In this document: one piece after another, positions 55,267-64,000 of the stretch | Position numbering within the stretch: position 1 is the first letter of the stretch | Layout: each line of letters opens with the position of its first letter | Source: Nostoc sp. JL33 | GTDB lineage: Bacteria; Cyanobacteriota; Cyanobacteriia; Cyanobacteriales; Nostocaceae | Direction: 5' to 3' | Assembly (NCBI RefSeq): GCF_017114985.1 | Contig: NZ_JABXKP010000059.1 | Span: forward strand, 1-64,000 | DNA: 64,000 nucleotides | Program-made: the position numbers and the translations under genes | Notes under the pieces: model-generated | The model's input: the letters and a program-made list of their open reading frames with translations, nothing else | Told to the model about the DNA's origin: nothing | Databases searched by the model: none

Positions 55267-57909
55267 ATGCAACCTACAGATCCGAATAAATTTACTGATA
55301 AAGCCTGGGAAGCGATTGTTAAATCTCAGGATATAGTCCGTGCTTATCAACAACAGCAACTAGATGTTGAACATTTAATTATTGCCCTGTTAGAAGAACC
55401 CACTAGTCTAGCAATACGTATCCTGGCTCGATCTGAGGTCGATCCAATCCGGTTCCAACAGCAGTTAGAAGCTTTTACCCAACGTCAGCCGAAAGTTGGT
55501 AAAAGCGATCAGCTTTATCTTAGCCGCAGTTTAGATGTTTTACTAGACCGAGCTGAGGAAGCTAGAACTAGGATGAAAGATTCCTACATTTCTGTGGAAC
55601 ACATGCTCTTGGCATTTGCCGAAGACGATCGCATTGGACGAAAGATACTCAAAGGCTTTAGTGCGGATGCAGCTAAACTAGAAGCTGCGATCAAAACCAT
55701 TCGCGGTAGCCAAAAGGTGACAGATCAAACCCCAGAATCCCGCTATGAAGCCTTACAAAAATTTGGTAGAGATTTGACAGAACAGGCAAAAGCTGGAAAA
55801 CTCGATCCGGTGATTGGACGGGATGACGAAATTCGGCGGGTAATTCAAGTCTTGTCTCGTCGTAGCAAAAATAACCCCGTCTTAATTGGTGAACCTGGGG
55901 TAGGTAAAACAGCGATCGCTGAAGCTTTGGCACAGCGAATGGTAAACGGTGACGTTCCCGAATCTCTGAAAAACCGCAAGTTGATCTCCTTAGATATTGG
56001 TAGTTTGATTGCTGGGGCAAAATTACGAGGTGAATTTGAAGAACGCCTAAAAGCAGTTCTCAAGGAAGTTACAGAATCTAACGGTGACATTGTGCTGTTT
56101 ATTGACGAATTGCATACCGTAGTCGGTACAGGTTCCAATCAACAAGGGGCAATGGATGCCGGAAATCTGCTCAAACCAATGCTGGCGCGGGGAGAACTGC
56201 GTTGTATTGGTGCCACTACCCTCGACGAGTTCCGCAAACACATTGAGAAAGATGCCGCCCTAGAACGCCGCTTTCAACAAGTATTTGTCGATCAGCCAAG
56301 TGTGGAAAATACTATTTCCATTCTGCGGGGATTGAAAGAACGTTATGAAGTTCATCACAACGTCAAAATTTCTGATTCGGCTTTGGTAGCAGCAGCAACT
56401 CTGTCAGCGCGTTACATTAGCGATCGCTTTTTGCCAGATAAAGCCATTGATTTGGTGGATGAGGCAGCAGCACAGTTGAAAATGGAGATTACCTCCAAAC
56501 CAGCAGAATTGGAAACCATTGATCGCCGCCTGATGCAGTTAGAAATGGAAAAGCTGTCATTAGCTGGCGAAGAAAAGAGTACTCCTCAAACTAGAGAACG
56601 TTTAGAGCGCATTGAGCAAGAAATTGCCAATCTAACGGAAAAGCAGCAAATATTTAATGAACAATGGCAAGGTGAAAAGCAGATATTGGAGGCGATCAGC
56701 GCCTTAAAGAAAGAAGAAGATGCGCTGCGAGTGCAAATTGAACAGGCGGAACGTGCTTATGATCTCAATAAAGCTGCCCAATTAAAGTATGGCAAATTGG
56801 AGGGAGTGCAGCACGAGCGCGAAGCCAAAGAAGCGAGCCTTTTAGAAATTCAAAACCAAGGTTCCACGTTGCTGCGAGAACAAGTCACCGAAGCCGATAT
56901 TGCGGAAATCGTCGCCAAATGGACAGGAATTCCCGTCAATCGCCTATTGGAATCAGAACGGCAAAAATTGCTGCAACTAGAAAGTCATTTACATCAACGA
57001 GTCATTGGGCAAGATGAGGCTGTAGAAGCAGTAGCAGCCGCAATTCGTCGCGCCCGTGCGGGAATGAAAGATCCCTCTCGTCCCATTGGTTCATTTTTGT
57101 TCATGGGCCCCACAGGCGTGGGCAAAACCGAACTCGCGCGTGCTTTAGCTCAGTTTCTCTTTGATTCTGATGATGCCTTGGTGCGCTTGGATATGTCTGA
57201 GTATATGGAAAAACACTCAGTTTCTCGCTTAGTGGGAGCGCCTCCAGGATACGTAGGCTATGAAGAAGGCGGTCAACTTTCCGAGGCAGTTCGCCGCCGT
57301 CCTTACTCAGTGGTGCTGTTGGATGAAGTCGAAAAGGCGCACCCCGATGTGTTCAATATTTTATTGCAGGTGTTAGATGATGGGAGAATTACTGACTCTC
57401 AGGGGAGAACGGTAGATTTTCGCAACAGCGTTATTGTGATGACCAGTAACATTGGTAGCGAACATATCTTGGATGTATCTGGTGATGATTCCGAGTATGA
57501 AACGATGCGGAAGCGAGTAATGGAAAACTTGCGATCGCATTTCCGCCCGGAATTTCTCAACCGCGTCGATGATATTATTCTCTTCCATACCTTAAATCGC
57601 ACGGAAATGCGGCATATCATCCGTATTCAACTCAAGCGGGTAGAAAATCTCCTGCGTGAGCAAAAAATCTTCTTTGAGATATCCCAAGCAGCTTGCGATC
57701 ACCTAGTCGAATCAGGCTATGACCCAGTTTACGGTGCCCGCCCACTCAAACGGGCAATTCAGCGAGAAGTAGAAAACCCCCTCGCCACCAAGTTATTGGA
57801 AAATACTTTTATCTCTGGAGACACGATTATCATTGATAAAAATGAAAACGGTCTGTCTTTTAGCAAAAAAGCGCTGGTGAAGGTGTCAGTACCACAGATT
57901 GCTACATAG
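55267..57909 (+). CDS. clpB: ATP-dependent chaperone ClpB
   Basis: An 880-residue disaggregase. The N domain (1-147) has two Clp_N repeats ([18 protein letters not shown] and [15 protein letters not shown]). NBD1 has [14 protein letters not shown] and [11 protein letters not shown]. The coiled-coil M domain spans about 405-530 ([20 protein letters not shown]). NBD2 has [28 protein letters not shown] and the ending [16 protein letters not shown]. It works with DnaK to resolve aggregates. It has the full length of ClpB, not ClpC, which lacks the long M domain. Cyanobacteria usually hold two paralogues; which one this is cannot be told here. Confidence 0.95.
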   Translation: MQPTDPNKFTDKAWEAIVKSQDIVRAYQQQQLDVEHLIIALLEEPTSLAIRILARSEVDPIRFQQQLEAFTQRQPKVGKSDQLYLSRSLDVLLDRAEEARTRMKDSYISVEHMLLAFAEDDRIGRKILKGFSADAAKLEAAIKTIRGSQKVTDQTPESRYEALQKFGRDLTEQAKAGKLDPVIGRDDEIRRVIQVLSRRSKNNPVLIGEPGVGKTAIAEALAQRMVNGDVPESLKNRKLISLDIGSLIAGAKLRGEFEERLKAVLKEVTESNGDIVLFIDELHTVVGTGSNQQGAMDAGNLLKPMLARGELRCIGATTLDEFRKHIEKDAALERRFQQVFVDQPSVENTISILRGLKERYEVHHNVKISDSALVAAATLSARYISDRFLPDKAIDLVDEAAAQLKMEITSKPAELETIDRRLMQLEMEKLSLAGEEKSTPQTRERLERIEQEIANLTEKQQIFNEQWQGEKQILEAISALKKEEDALRVQIEQAERAYDLNKAAQLKYGKLEGVQHEREAKEASLLEIQNQGSTLLREQVTEADIAEIVAKWTGIPVNRLLESERQKLLQLESHLHQRVIGQDEAVEAVAAAIRRARAGMKDPSRPIGSFLFMGPTGVGKTELARALAQFLFDSDDALVRLDMSEYMEKHSVSRLVGAPPGYVGYEEGGQLSEAVRRRPYSVVLLDEVEKAHPDVFNILLQVLDDGRITDSQGRTVDFRNSVIVMTSNIGSEHILDVSGDDSEYETMRKRVMENLRSHFRPEFLNRVDDIILFHTLNRTEMRHIIRIQLKRVENLLREQKIFFEISQAACDHLVESGYDPVYGARPLKRAIQREVENPLATKLLENTFISGDTIIIDKNENGLSFSKKALVKVSVPQIAT

Positions 57910-57946
57910 TCTGAGAAGGCGATTAGAAATCGCGGCTACACAGATA

Positions 57947-57975
57947 AAACCCACCTGCGTGGGTTTATTTTTTTT
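57947..57975 (+). terminator. intrinsic terminator of clpB
   Basis: AAACCCAC (57947-57954) pairs with GTGGGTTT (57959-57966), followed by ATTTTTTTTT. It is embedded in a sequence with outer inverted arms GCGATTAGAAATCGC and GTAGTGAATTATTTCGCC, related to the interior of family A elements. Confidence 0.8.
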
Positions 57976-58029
57976 AGTCCGCGTAATGCTTTGCAGAAGC
58001 CGCAGGCTAGGCTGACTTCACTTGTGTAG

Positions 58030-58488
58030 TAGTGAATTATTTCGCCACATACTTTTCAGCAGTGATCGCTTTTAATTTAAACTACTTAAAATTGAGGTCT
58101 TATATACAAATTTCATACTTGTTGGTATATGGGATTGTGACCTCCAGGGATTTGGCAAGACGATCCAATGGAATAGCGATTGCTCCTAGTTCAAAGGGAC
58201 ACAATATTAAACTTAGGGATTTGGTAAGCAAAAATGACGTAAGACAACCAGCCAATCAATGGTCATATTGAAGAGTAGTTGGATTATTACTCTAAAAGCG
58301 AATTTAAAATAAAATTCTAAGTTGTGTAAAAAGTGTGTAAATTCTAACGTTTGCTCTATGTATTTAGTTTTTTTATTGCAATAATAATATAAGCATAAAA
58401 CTAGAGAAGCCATTTGCAGCAATGTCAATGCCTTCTACTAGCTGAATTGCTGCTAATTTTTTTACCTGTATGAAAGGTAACAATAAAT
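58030..58488. other. spacer before the small Gly-rich gene
   Basis: AT-rich. Frames on both strands here gave no recognisable protein. The promoter of the Gly-rich gene should lie in the last 150 bp; GAAAGGTAAC about 8 bases before the ATG is its probable ribosome-binding site. Confidence 0.4.
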
Positions 58489-58749
58489 ATGGAAGATAAC
58501 GGAGCATTAGGGGCAGGTGCTGTAGGTGCTGCCGCAGGTGCGGTAGCTTGTACAGCCGGGACAATTGGTGCAGTTTCAGTCTCCGGTAGTGTTGCGGGTT
58601 TGAGTGCAGCAGGAATAACTTCTGGTTTAGCTGCGATCGGAGGGGGAACAATGGTAGGAGGCATTGTTGTTGCCGCCGCCGCACCAGTTGCAGCCGCAGC
58701 AGCAGTAGGTTGTGGTGCTTACTGGCTTTGGAGAAGGCTTATGGATTAA
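58489..58749 (+). CDS. Gly/Ala-rich small hydrophobic protein, bacteriocin-like
   Basis: An 86-residue protein made almost only of Gly, Ala, Val, Ser, Thr and Ile: ALGAGAVGAAAGAVACTAGT, then VSGSVAGLSAAGITSGLAAI, GGGTMVGGIVVAAAAPVAAA and ending CGAYWLWRRLMD. GxxxG spacing and two or three membrane helices separated by Gly hinges resemble membrane-acting small toxins or glycine-zipper peptides. A ribosome-binding GAAAGG precedes the ATG and a strong terminator follows, supporting a real gene. No double-Gly leader for export is clear. Convergent with the ABC transporter fusion. Function unknown. Confidence 0.7.
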   Translation: MEDNGALGAGAVGAAAGAVACTAGTIGAVSVSGSVAGLSAAGITSGLAAIGGGTMVGGIVVAAAAPVAAAAAVGCGAYWLWRRLMD

Positions 58750-58780
58750 AAGGCTCAACAATATATCAACTACTAAAATC

Positions 58781-58806
58781 AAAAGGATGGCTTTTACCAT
58801 CCTTTT
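58781..58806. terminator. intrinsic terminator, possibly bidirectional
   Basis: AAAAGGATGG is exactly inverted as CCATCCTTTT across a 6-base loop, giving a T-run on one strand and an A-run on the other. It lies between the convergent Gly-rich gene and transporter gene. Confidence 0.75.
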
Positions 58807-58945
58807 AACTAGCTTTAATTATTTTTTAAATTTTGCAATCATATGTTGTAAATAGGTACTAATCACGCTAAGTTTTGCGCTATAGGCAGCAGCCAAAGAA
58901 TTGTTAGATAAAAATTTAGGTGATGACGTTGCTAAAGGTCAGTTA

Positions 58946-60490
58946 TCATGCTTTAGCTTCTTTTTTGATAGTACGCGAGTATGCCCATAACGCTACAATT
59001 GAAGAAATAAAAGTGAACCATGCTAGCCAAATAAAATGAAGCAAGTGGTACTGGTCACACTCAGGTGCTTTTCCCAAGCACAGTATTAGCTGGATGTAAT
59101 GATAAATAGGAGAGTGAGCAGCGATATTATCTCCTACCAACGCTGCTATGTCTAGTTTGCCAGGTATTGCAAATACACTTGCTATAACTTTCAACATAGG
59201 TCTTGCAAAAACAGGAATTGCGAGAGTAAGTGAACACATTAAAGCTGCTATCTGAATAGTTTTGGGTTTTTCTAGGAAGTAACCTAATGCTAATCCTAAA
59301 AATAAATATGGAATGCTTCCCAATATTAAACCCATTGATAATGAAGGAAAAATAGATGGGGAAAGTACATTGCAAATAAGTGTTGTAACTAGCATTGTTA
59401 ATACAAGCAAAGAAGTGATTAACAAAGATGCAATTACTTTTGCAGATAGATAAATAATTGGGGGTAGCGGAAGAATCTTCAGAAGTTTTACCAAGATTTC
59501 ATTTTGGCGTTCCTCCGCAATAATATTCCCAGTGCTATTAGCCGCAGTCATTGCTAGATAGAAAGAGTAAGCATTAGCTATCGTGGATAAATTGCTAGAA
59601 TCTTCACTGCTTCCCATCTTAGCGGCAAAAGAAATGCAAATTGCCCACAAAACACTGGCTATGAATGTAAGCAATATGTATTTTTGGTCAGATTGGAAGG
59701 TCTGTTGAATATTAAAGCATACGTGTTTGAAAAGCAGGTAAATCCAGTGAGATATGCCTACTTTGTTAAAAGAAATCAAGTCTAACTTATCTGTTCCAGA
59801 CATTTCAGGAGATGATACATTATTTTCAGTGGCTTCATTTATTCTTCCATTTTTCAATAGAAGAGTTCTCGTTGGGTGAAAAAAAGTGTCTGCATCGGGA
59901 TCTTGGCTAACAAGTAGGACTGTGTTCCCTCGCTCGACGAAATTCTTGATTTGATCTCTGAATATTGTTCGTCTAGACTTTTTCTCTTCTCTATCTTGTG
60001 CATCAAGACCCGTCGTCGGCTCATCCAGAATTAAAAGCTTAGGAGAAACAGCTTGTGCAAAGGCAATGAAGAGAAGTTTCTCTTCTCCAACAGAAAGAAG
60101 ACATTTCTTATTCTTATCTCTTAAAGGATGAAAATCAAAATCTTTGAAAATAGATGTTACTCTGCCCTGTGCTTCAGGATAATGACTTTCAATCAAATCA
60201 ATTAAACTACCTAATTGAGCATTCCTGATTGGAGAGTTAAGTTTTTGTAGTATCACTCCCGTAAGAAATCTTGATTTAAGCTCACCAGGAGGATACCCCC
60301 AAACTGTTACTTCTCCACTATCAGGTTCTCTGATACCTAAAATAAAATCAATCAGAGTAGATTTACCTTCACCATTTTCACCCTTTAAATATACTAGCTC
60401 TCCCTGTCTGACTGTAAGCTGTATATCTTGCAAGGGATGGTTCATACCATCTCTAACATAGTTGATATTTTGCAATTCAATTACATTCAT
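58946..60490 (-). CDS. ABC transporter ATPase-permease fusion (ABC-2 type)
   Basis: A 514-residue protein from the ATG at 60490 (VIELQNINYVRDG); an upstream ATG at 60577 would add 29 unlike residues. N-terminal ATPase about 1-215: Walker A GENGEGKSTLI, signature LLSVGEEKLLFIAFAQ (LSVGE instead of LSGGQ), Walker B LLILDEPTTGLDAQ. The switch His is replaced: VLLVSQDPDAD has Gln where LVTHD is usual. The permease half has six membrane helices (e.g. LLTFIASVLWAICISFAA, LIWLAWF-like end) with a IIAEERQNEILVKLLKILPL loop. ATPase-first fusion is less common than two genes. Downstream of two membrane-protein genes on the same strand. It may export a peptide or lipid; substrate unknown. Confidence 0.8.
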   Translation of the reverse strand: MNVIELQNINYVRDGMNHPLQDIQLTVRQGELVYLKGENGEGKSTLIDFILGIREPDSGEVTVWGYPPGELKSRFLTGVILQKLNSPIRNAQLGSLIDLIESHYPEAQGRVTSIFKDFDFHPLRDKNKKCLLSVGEEKLLFIAFAQAVSPKLLILDEPTTGLDAQDREEKKSRRTIFRDQIKNFVERGNTVLLVSQDPDADTFFHPTRTLLLKNGRINEATENNVSSPEMSGTDKLDLISFNKVGISHWIYLLFKHVCFNIQQTFQSDQKYILLTFIASVLWAICISFAAKMGSSEDSSNLSTIANAYSFYLAMTAANSTGNIIAEERQNEILVKLLKILPLPPIIYLSAKVIASLLITSLLVLTMLVTTLICNVLSPSIFPSLSMGLILGSIPYLFLGLALGYFLEKPKTIQIAALMCSLTLAIPVFARPMLKVIASVFAIPGKLDIAALVGDNIAAHSPIYHYIQLILCLGKAPECDQYHLLHFIWLAWFTFISSIVALWAYSRTIKKEAKA

Positions 60491-60586
60491 GTTGTACTTT
60501 ACTCTGTAGTGAATTTTAATGGTTGGATAATTTGAGCTAGCTGTTGCGACCCGCAACCAAAAAGCCCCGACTCGCAAACAGCTAGA

Positions 60587-61015
60587 TTAATACAAAGTTT
60601 TCAGAGCGAAATAAGTTCCAGTGCCAATTAAAGATCCTATAGCCAAGACTAATTCGATTGGAAGACCAACAATTCCCAATGCCATCAGTGCCGCCATTGC
60701 AGCAGTTGATGTTACTCCAGCAACAATTGCTGCTCCTAATGGTTTGACAGTTATTTTTATTGGCTTGGACGGTGAAGTCGGATCTTCTAGGGAATCTTCT
60801 GTCATATCAAATGTCTGAGCCTTATCTGTAACTTGTTCTGGAGCTTGAGAACAATTAACAGTAGCAATACAAAAATTTACTTCAATGTACTGGCTTTTTA
60901 AACCAATGAATAGAAACGTGGTAATAAGTAAAAAAGTAACCAATGAAGCGGCAACTATCCACTTTGTAAGTGACTGATCAGAAATTGTTTTCAAGTTTGA
61001 ATTTTGGCTCTGCAT
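60587..61015 (-). CDS. unrecognised membrane protein with Gly/Ala-rich helices
   Basis: A 142-residue protein. A membrane helix (WIVAASLVTFLLITTFLFIG, about residues 19-38) is followed by a 55-residue exposed part with two Cys (NFCIATVNCSQAP) that may form a disulfide, and then a Gly/Ala-rich pair of helices (PLGAAIVAGVTSTAAMAALM and LPIELVLAIGSLIGTGTYFA). GGAGGT nine bases before the ATG supports the start. It lies 97 bases from the transporter start codon and 55 bases from the repeat-protein stop, so the three likely form an operon. No family recognised. Confidence 0.65.
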   Translation of the reverse strand: MQSQNSNLKTISDQSLTKWIVAASLVTFLLITTFLFIGLKSQYIEVNFCIATVNCSQAPEQVTDKAQTFDMTEDSLEDPTSPSKPIKITVKPLGAAIVAGVTSTAAMAALMALGIVGLPIELVLAIGSLIGTGTYFALKTLY

Positions 61016-61069
61016 AATTAATACCTCCAGTTATAGTTATTAAAAAATCATCAAGATTTGCCACTCACA

Positions 61070-62287
61070 CTATATCTGACATCCTGAAACACTTGTCGCA
61101 GTTTCTAGTGAAACAGTCATCGCACCATAAGCAGCAACTGCTCCAACAGGCCCGCCGAATAAGAATCCCAATACACTAGCAGCACCTCCTATCAAGTTAT
61201 TCCGAACATGCTTGCCCGTACAGTTTGACTTGTTATTTTCGGAAAATGGGTTCTTTGAAATATCAGGTAGTGAAGGAAGTGTGGGTGGAAATATTTCTAC
61301 ATCGGGAGGTTGTGTAATCCCTAATTTTTTACGGCACTCCTCTTTGATATCTGGAGGTACAGTCGGATTATCGTGGTATAAGGACTCCAGAACTTTTCTA
61401 TCATTAGAGGAGGCTAATTTTTCTATGAGCTTCCGTGAAATATTGGGCTTCTCAGCTAGCGTTCTTTGAAAACCAATCTTGGAGTCGTCCCAAATAATAG
61501 CGTTTTCTCCTACTCTTTCTAGGACTGAAGTATATGCAGATGGATGGTTGATTACATACGACAAAACCCTGGAATCTATTGAGTTCGCCAATTTTTTTAG
61601 TATGTCTTCAGGAATGTTTTTATTGCTAGCAAGTTTCCTCTGAATTTCGATAAGGCTGGCAACAGGGTTATTATATATTTCTCTTAAAACACTCGAAGAA
61701 GCTTGTTTGAGTCTTGCTATTTCCCACAAAATTTCTGGTTCTTTTGAATTTGCCAATTTTTGTAATACATCTTCAGGAGTTCGAGGATTTTCAACCAGAA
61801 GTTTTTGAAGTTTTTTTGCATCTGCATGAGGATTGTTAGCTACTTTCCTAAGAAGTTCAGGAGTAGCATCTAATCGCTTAGAAATATTTTCAAGTATGTC
61901 CACATCTTCGGATTTTACGAACGCATCTAAAACATCTATAGGCGTGTTGGGATTAAACCCTAGCGCACTTTGAAGTTTCTTGAAATTGCCAGCAACCTTT
62001 GGGCTATCAAGGGAAGAAGTCAAAGCTCTTAGTACGCTTTCATCGGATTCAGGATTTGATGCTAAATTCAATAAGACGTTTCCATGCGTTCTGCGATCCT
62101 TGATAATTTCGAGCCTAGTCTCCTGACTTTGACAAAATTTAGGTAAATTTCCTCCAGTTATCATTGGGTAACAAGAAAACTGTACCAAGCCAGTCAGTAC
62201 AAATAAAATTGCTGTTAAGCAAATAAAGGAAATCCATAGCGATTTCCTAGAAAACTGCATACCATAAGAAGTTTTTACATCGAGCAT
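61070..62287 (-). CDS. membrane-anchored LRV-type helical-repeat protein
   Basis: A 405-residue protein. One membrane helix at about 16-36 (LWISFICLTAILFVLTGLV). Residues about 60-330 carry short helical repeats with the recurring pattern LxxLA(S/N)NxxxxxxVLxxLA, like leucine-rich-variant (LRV) repeats: NVLLNLASNPESDESVLRAL, DVLQKLANSKEPEILWEIAR, DILKKLANSIDSRVLSYVIN, RKLIEKLASSNDRKVLESLY. A Pro-rich linker (IFPPTLPSLPDI) leads to a C-terminal Gly/Ala-rich helix (IGGAASVLGFLFGGPVGAVA). It is upstream of the small membrane protein and the transporter on the same strand. A binding or receptor role is inferred from the repeats. Confidence 0.65.
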   Translation of the reverse strand: MLDVKTSYGMQFSRKSLWISFICLTAILFVLTGLVQFSCYPMITGGNLPKFCQSQETRLEIIKDRRTHGNVLLNLASNPESDESVLRALTSSLDSPKVAGNFKKLQSALGFNPNTPIDVLDAFVKSEDVDILENISKRLDATPELLRKVANNPHADAKKLQKLLVENPRTPEDVLQKLANSKEPEILWEIARLKQASSSVLREIYNNPVASLIEIQRKLASNKNIPEDILKKLANSIDSRVLSYVINHPSAYTSVLERVGENAIIWDDSKIGFQRTLAEKPNISRKLIEKLASSNDRKVLESLYHDNPTVPPDIKEECRKKLGITQPPDVEIFPPTLPSLPDISKNPFSENNKSNCTGKHVRNNLIGGAASVLGFLFGGPVGAVAAYGAMTVSLETATSVSGCQI

Positions 62288-62786
62288 ATTTTATTTTGAT
62301 AGAAATAATAAAAAGGCATTGTTTAATCCCCTTTAATATTTAATAGTGATAGTCAACTTGAGGAATATATTACTTGTATTATTAATTAAAAATTTTACTT
62401 ATACCTTAGTATTTATACTAAGTAAGCTATCAAATCTAAGTTAGAACCTAATCTATTGGCTCACCAGTCCCAATCAAAAGACTCAAACTTTTTGGGGTTT
62501 TGAGACATTTTCCTGACAGTTATTATTCTCCTAAATAGTGATTACTCCGTGAAACCCTGACGCTTTTTCACCCCAATTAAATAAACCTGACGAATCACGC
62601 CTAAAAAAATGGTATTTTTCTTTGACTGATAAGCTGGGCTTAATTCATCCGCGATAAATCGGGCGCAAAAAATTGTATTTTACTGTTTGTAGTTAGACGA
62701 TGAGATCACCTGCGGGTAAGGGTTCAAAGGGGTTAAAGGCATTGTAGAGGTTTGCAAGTAAGTCAGAACTATTAACCATAGGTAAA
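62288..62786. other. about 500 bp without a recognised gene
   Basis: AT-rich spacer. It should hold the promoter of the three-gene minus-strand operon. No element with paired ends was found. Confidence 0.4.
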
Positions 62787-63250
62787 AAATATTGCAATGT
62801 TGCCCATAATAATGGAGATTATAGACAAATGATTTTGGATCTGACAACAGATTTTTCATTACCGAAAGATAAATTTGATGCGATCGTCCTGTTTCAAGTG
62901 CTGGAACACTTACCTTACCCTGAGTCAGAACAAGCCCTGAAAAAACTTGGCATTGCAACAAAGAAATTTTTGGTGATTTCGATTCCCTATTGCACCAATA
63001 CTTAGCATTTGAGATCAAAACCTCTTTCTCAGGCAGACCAAGGCATTTATTACTCAATGTGCCAAAATTTTGGAGTACAAAGCAAGTCTGTGACGAACAC
63101 TACTGGGAAATGAGTTTGAAAGGATATCCCAAAAAGCGGATTTTAAACTCTGTTGCCAAAGCTGGGTTAACTGTCAAGCAAGAATTTATCGATCCCACTT
63201 ATCCATACCACTATTTTTTGGTGTTGGAAAAAAATTCCAGCAATACTTAG
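62787..63250 (+). pseudogene. decayed SAM-dependent methyltransferase gene
   Basis: From about 62787 one frame reads NNGDYRQMILDLTTDFSL, KFDAIVLFQVLEHLPYPESE and KFLVISIPYCTNT before a TAG at 63003-63005. A frame beginning near 62996 continues with YLAFEIKTSFSGRPRHLLLN and CDEHYWEMSLKGYPKKRILN to TAG 63250. FQVLEHL is the post-I motif of class I methyltransferases. The two pieces fit one protein broken by a frameshift close to 62996-63003. The N-terminal SAM-binding glycine motif is missing upstream, where several stops occur. It is therefore a remnant. Confidence 0.65.
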
Positions 63251-63571
63251 ACAGCAGTCTCAACTAGTACGTCACGGCGTAAATAGAACAACCATTCAAA
63301 ATCCCTAAAAAGCCCATTCCATAATACTTTTGACTTCCGCCTTGCGGTACTAGGCTAATAGTCTTGCGTTAAAAATCGGGAGTAGGGAAATCCGAATCAA
63401 AAAATGGGGGCAAACAATGCTCAAAAAACGAGCGTTCGCCTAAGCTATGCTTTTAAAATCTTAATTGCTTGATGCCCTCCTGTGTTCTCCGGGTTTATCC
63501 TGGAAAACAGAGGGCTAGCCTGTATTAGCCACTATCATCATTTCAGATACGAACATCGAAAATTACCAATT
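63251..63571. other. 321-bp spacer upstream of htpG
   Basis: Contains a hairpin at about 63476-63513 (CCCTCCTGTGTTCTCC with GGAAAACAGAGGG) that lies about 60 bases before the htpG start and could be a leader structure or the end of an upstream transcript. No gene seen. Confidence 0.4.
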
Positions 63572-64000
63572 ATGTTAGAACAAGGCACTATCAGTATTCA
63601 TACTGAGAATATTTTCCCGATCATTAAGAAGTCGCTTTACTCAGATCACCAAATCTTCTTGCGGGAACTGGTATCCAACGCTGTAGACGCTATCCAAAAG
63701 CTGAAAATGGTATCCCGCGCCGGAGACTACGCTGGAGATATCGGCGAACCAGAAATTGAAATTGCCATTGACAAAGATCAGAAAACTCTATCTATCTCCG
63801 ATAATGGTATCGGGATGACCGCAGATGAAGTTAAGAAATATATCAATCAGGTTGCCTTCTCTAGTGCTGAAGAATTTATTCATAAGTATGAAGACAAGTC
63901 AGATCAACCGATTATTGGTCACTTCGGTCTTGGTTTCTACTCTTCCTTCATGGTGGCGCAAAAGGTAGAGATTGATACACTGTCATACCAAGAAGGAGCG
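63572..64000 (+). CDS. htpG: chaperone HtpG (Hsp90), 5' part
   Basis: The first 143 codons of an Hsp90 chaperone, cut by the window end. The ATP-binding domain shows SLYSDHQIFLRELVSNAVDA (with the catalytic Glu and Asn), ISDNGIGMTADEV (the Asp and Gly of the N box), and IGHFGLGFYSSFMVA. The cyanobacterial start MLEQGTISIHTENIF is present. It acts in the cytosol on client folding, including phycobilisome linkers in cyanobacteria (known from other species). No heat-shock inverted repeat seen upstream. Confidence 0.95.
   Translation, partial: MLEQGTISIHTENIFPIIKKSLYSDHQIFLRELVSNAVDAIQKLKMVSRAGDYAGDIGEPEIEIAIDKDQKTLSISDNGIGMTADEVKKYINQVAFSSAEEFIHKYEDKSDQPIIGHFGLGFYSSFMVAQKVEIDTLSYQEGA

Noticed and set aside
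58213..58684. Minus-strand frames opposite the small Gly-rich gene
   Set aside because: They mirror the GC-biased codons of the plus-strand gene (Pro/Ala/Leu-rich) and lack ribosome-binding sites; the plus-strand gene has a site and a terminator.

Overview
The window looks like chromosomal DNA from a filamentous, heterocyst-type cyanobacterium close to Nostoc/Anabaena. The evidence is seen directly: very frequent HIP1-type GCGATCGC octamers, short tandem repeats of the GGGGAGT, TAACTCC and TCATTTG kinds, many small terminal-inverted-repeat elements, a Mo-nitrogenase C-terminal-domain protein, and a block asd-dapA-rnj facing tig-clpP-clpX that is usual in this phylum. No rRNA, tRNA or CRISPR array was recognised. 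Species is not assignable from the sequence alone.

Layout. 0-10 kb: a DUF6887/DUF6888 pair whose second member is split by a small transposable element, a secreted beta-propeller with a PEP-CTERM tail, a large hybrid histidine kinase coupled to a small HTH regulator, an acyltransferase, then a repeat-rich stretch with a 20-bp tandem array. 10-16 kb: a branched-chain/neutral amino-acid-type ABC importer (lipoprotein, two permeases, one ATPase) interrupted by a Uma2 nuclease gene and by a mobile element. 16-24 kb: a response-regulator/kinase hybrid, an aldehyde dehydrogenase, a sulfite-oxidase-like protein, ribosomal protein L32, and a caspase-like protein lacking its catalytic dyad. 24-38 kb: housekeeping genes (RNase J, lysine/threonine pathway, trigger factor, ClpP/ClpX, hydrolases, a GntR regulator, an S1-domain protein).

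39-43 kb is an accessory island of intact, damaged and cut-off toxin-antitoxin genes (DUF433, two BrnT/BrnA pairs, a MazF/PemK-type remnant, DUF29). In its middle lies an unrecognised two-gene unit whose first product is a helix / Gly-rich hydrophobic hairpin / helix protein. 43-58 kb returns to core metabolism (phosphohexomutase, RibBA, ArgC, enolase, glyoxalase, ClpB), broken by a decayed LRR-Roc gene and a nested pair of small mobile elements.

58.4-62.3 kb holds the other candidate for an undescribed system: a bacteriocin-like Gly/Ala-rich small protein, and on the opposite strand an ATPase-permease fusion with an altered H-loop, a Gly/Ala-rich membrane protein, and a membrane-anchored repeat protein with another Gly/Ala-rich tail. 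The window ends with a decayed methyltransferase gene and the first 143 codons of htpG.

At least eight families of non-coding terminal-inverted-repeat elements (called A to H here) were found by eye. For A, B, E and G the flanking target duplications can be read, and three insertions are informative: one inside a gene, one inside an older repeat, and one nested in another element.
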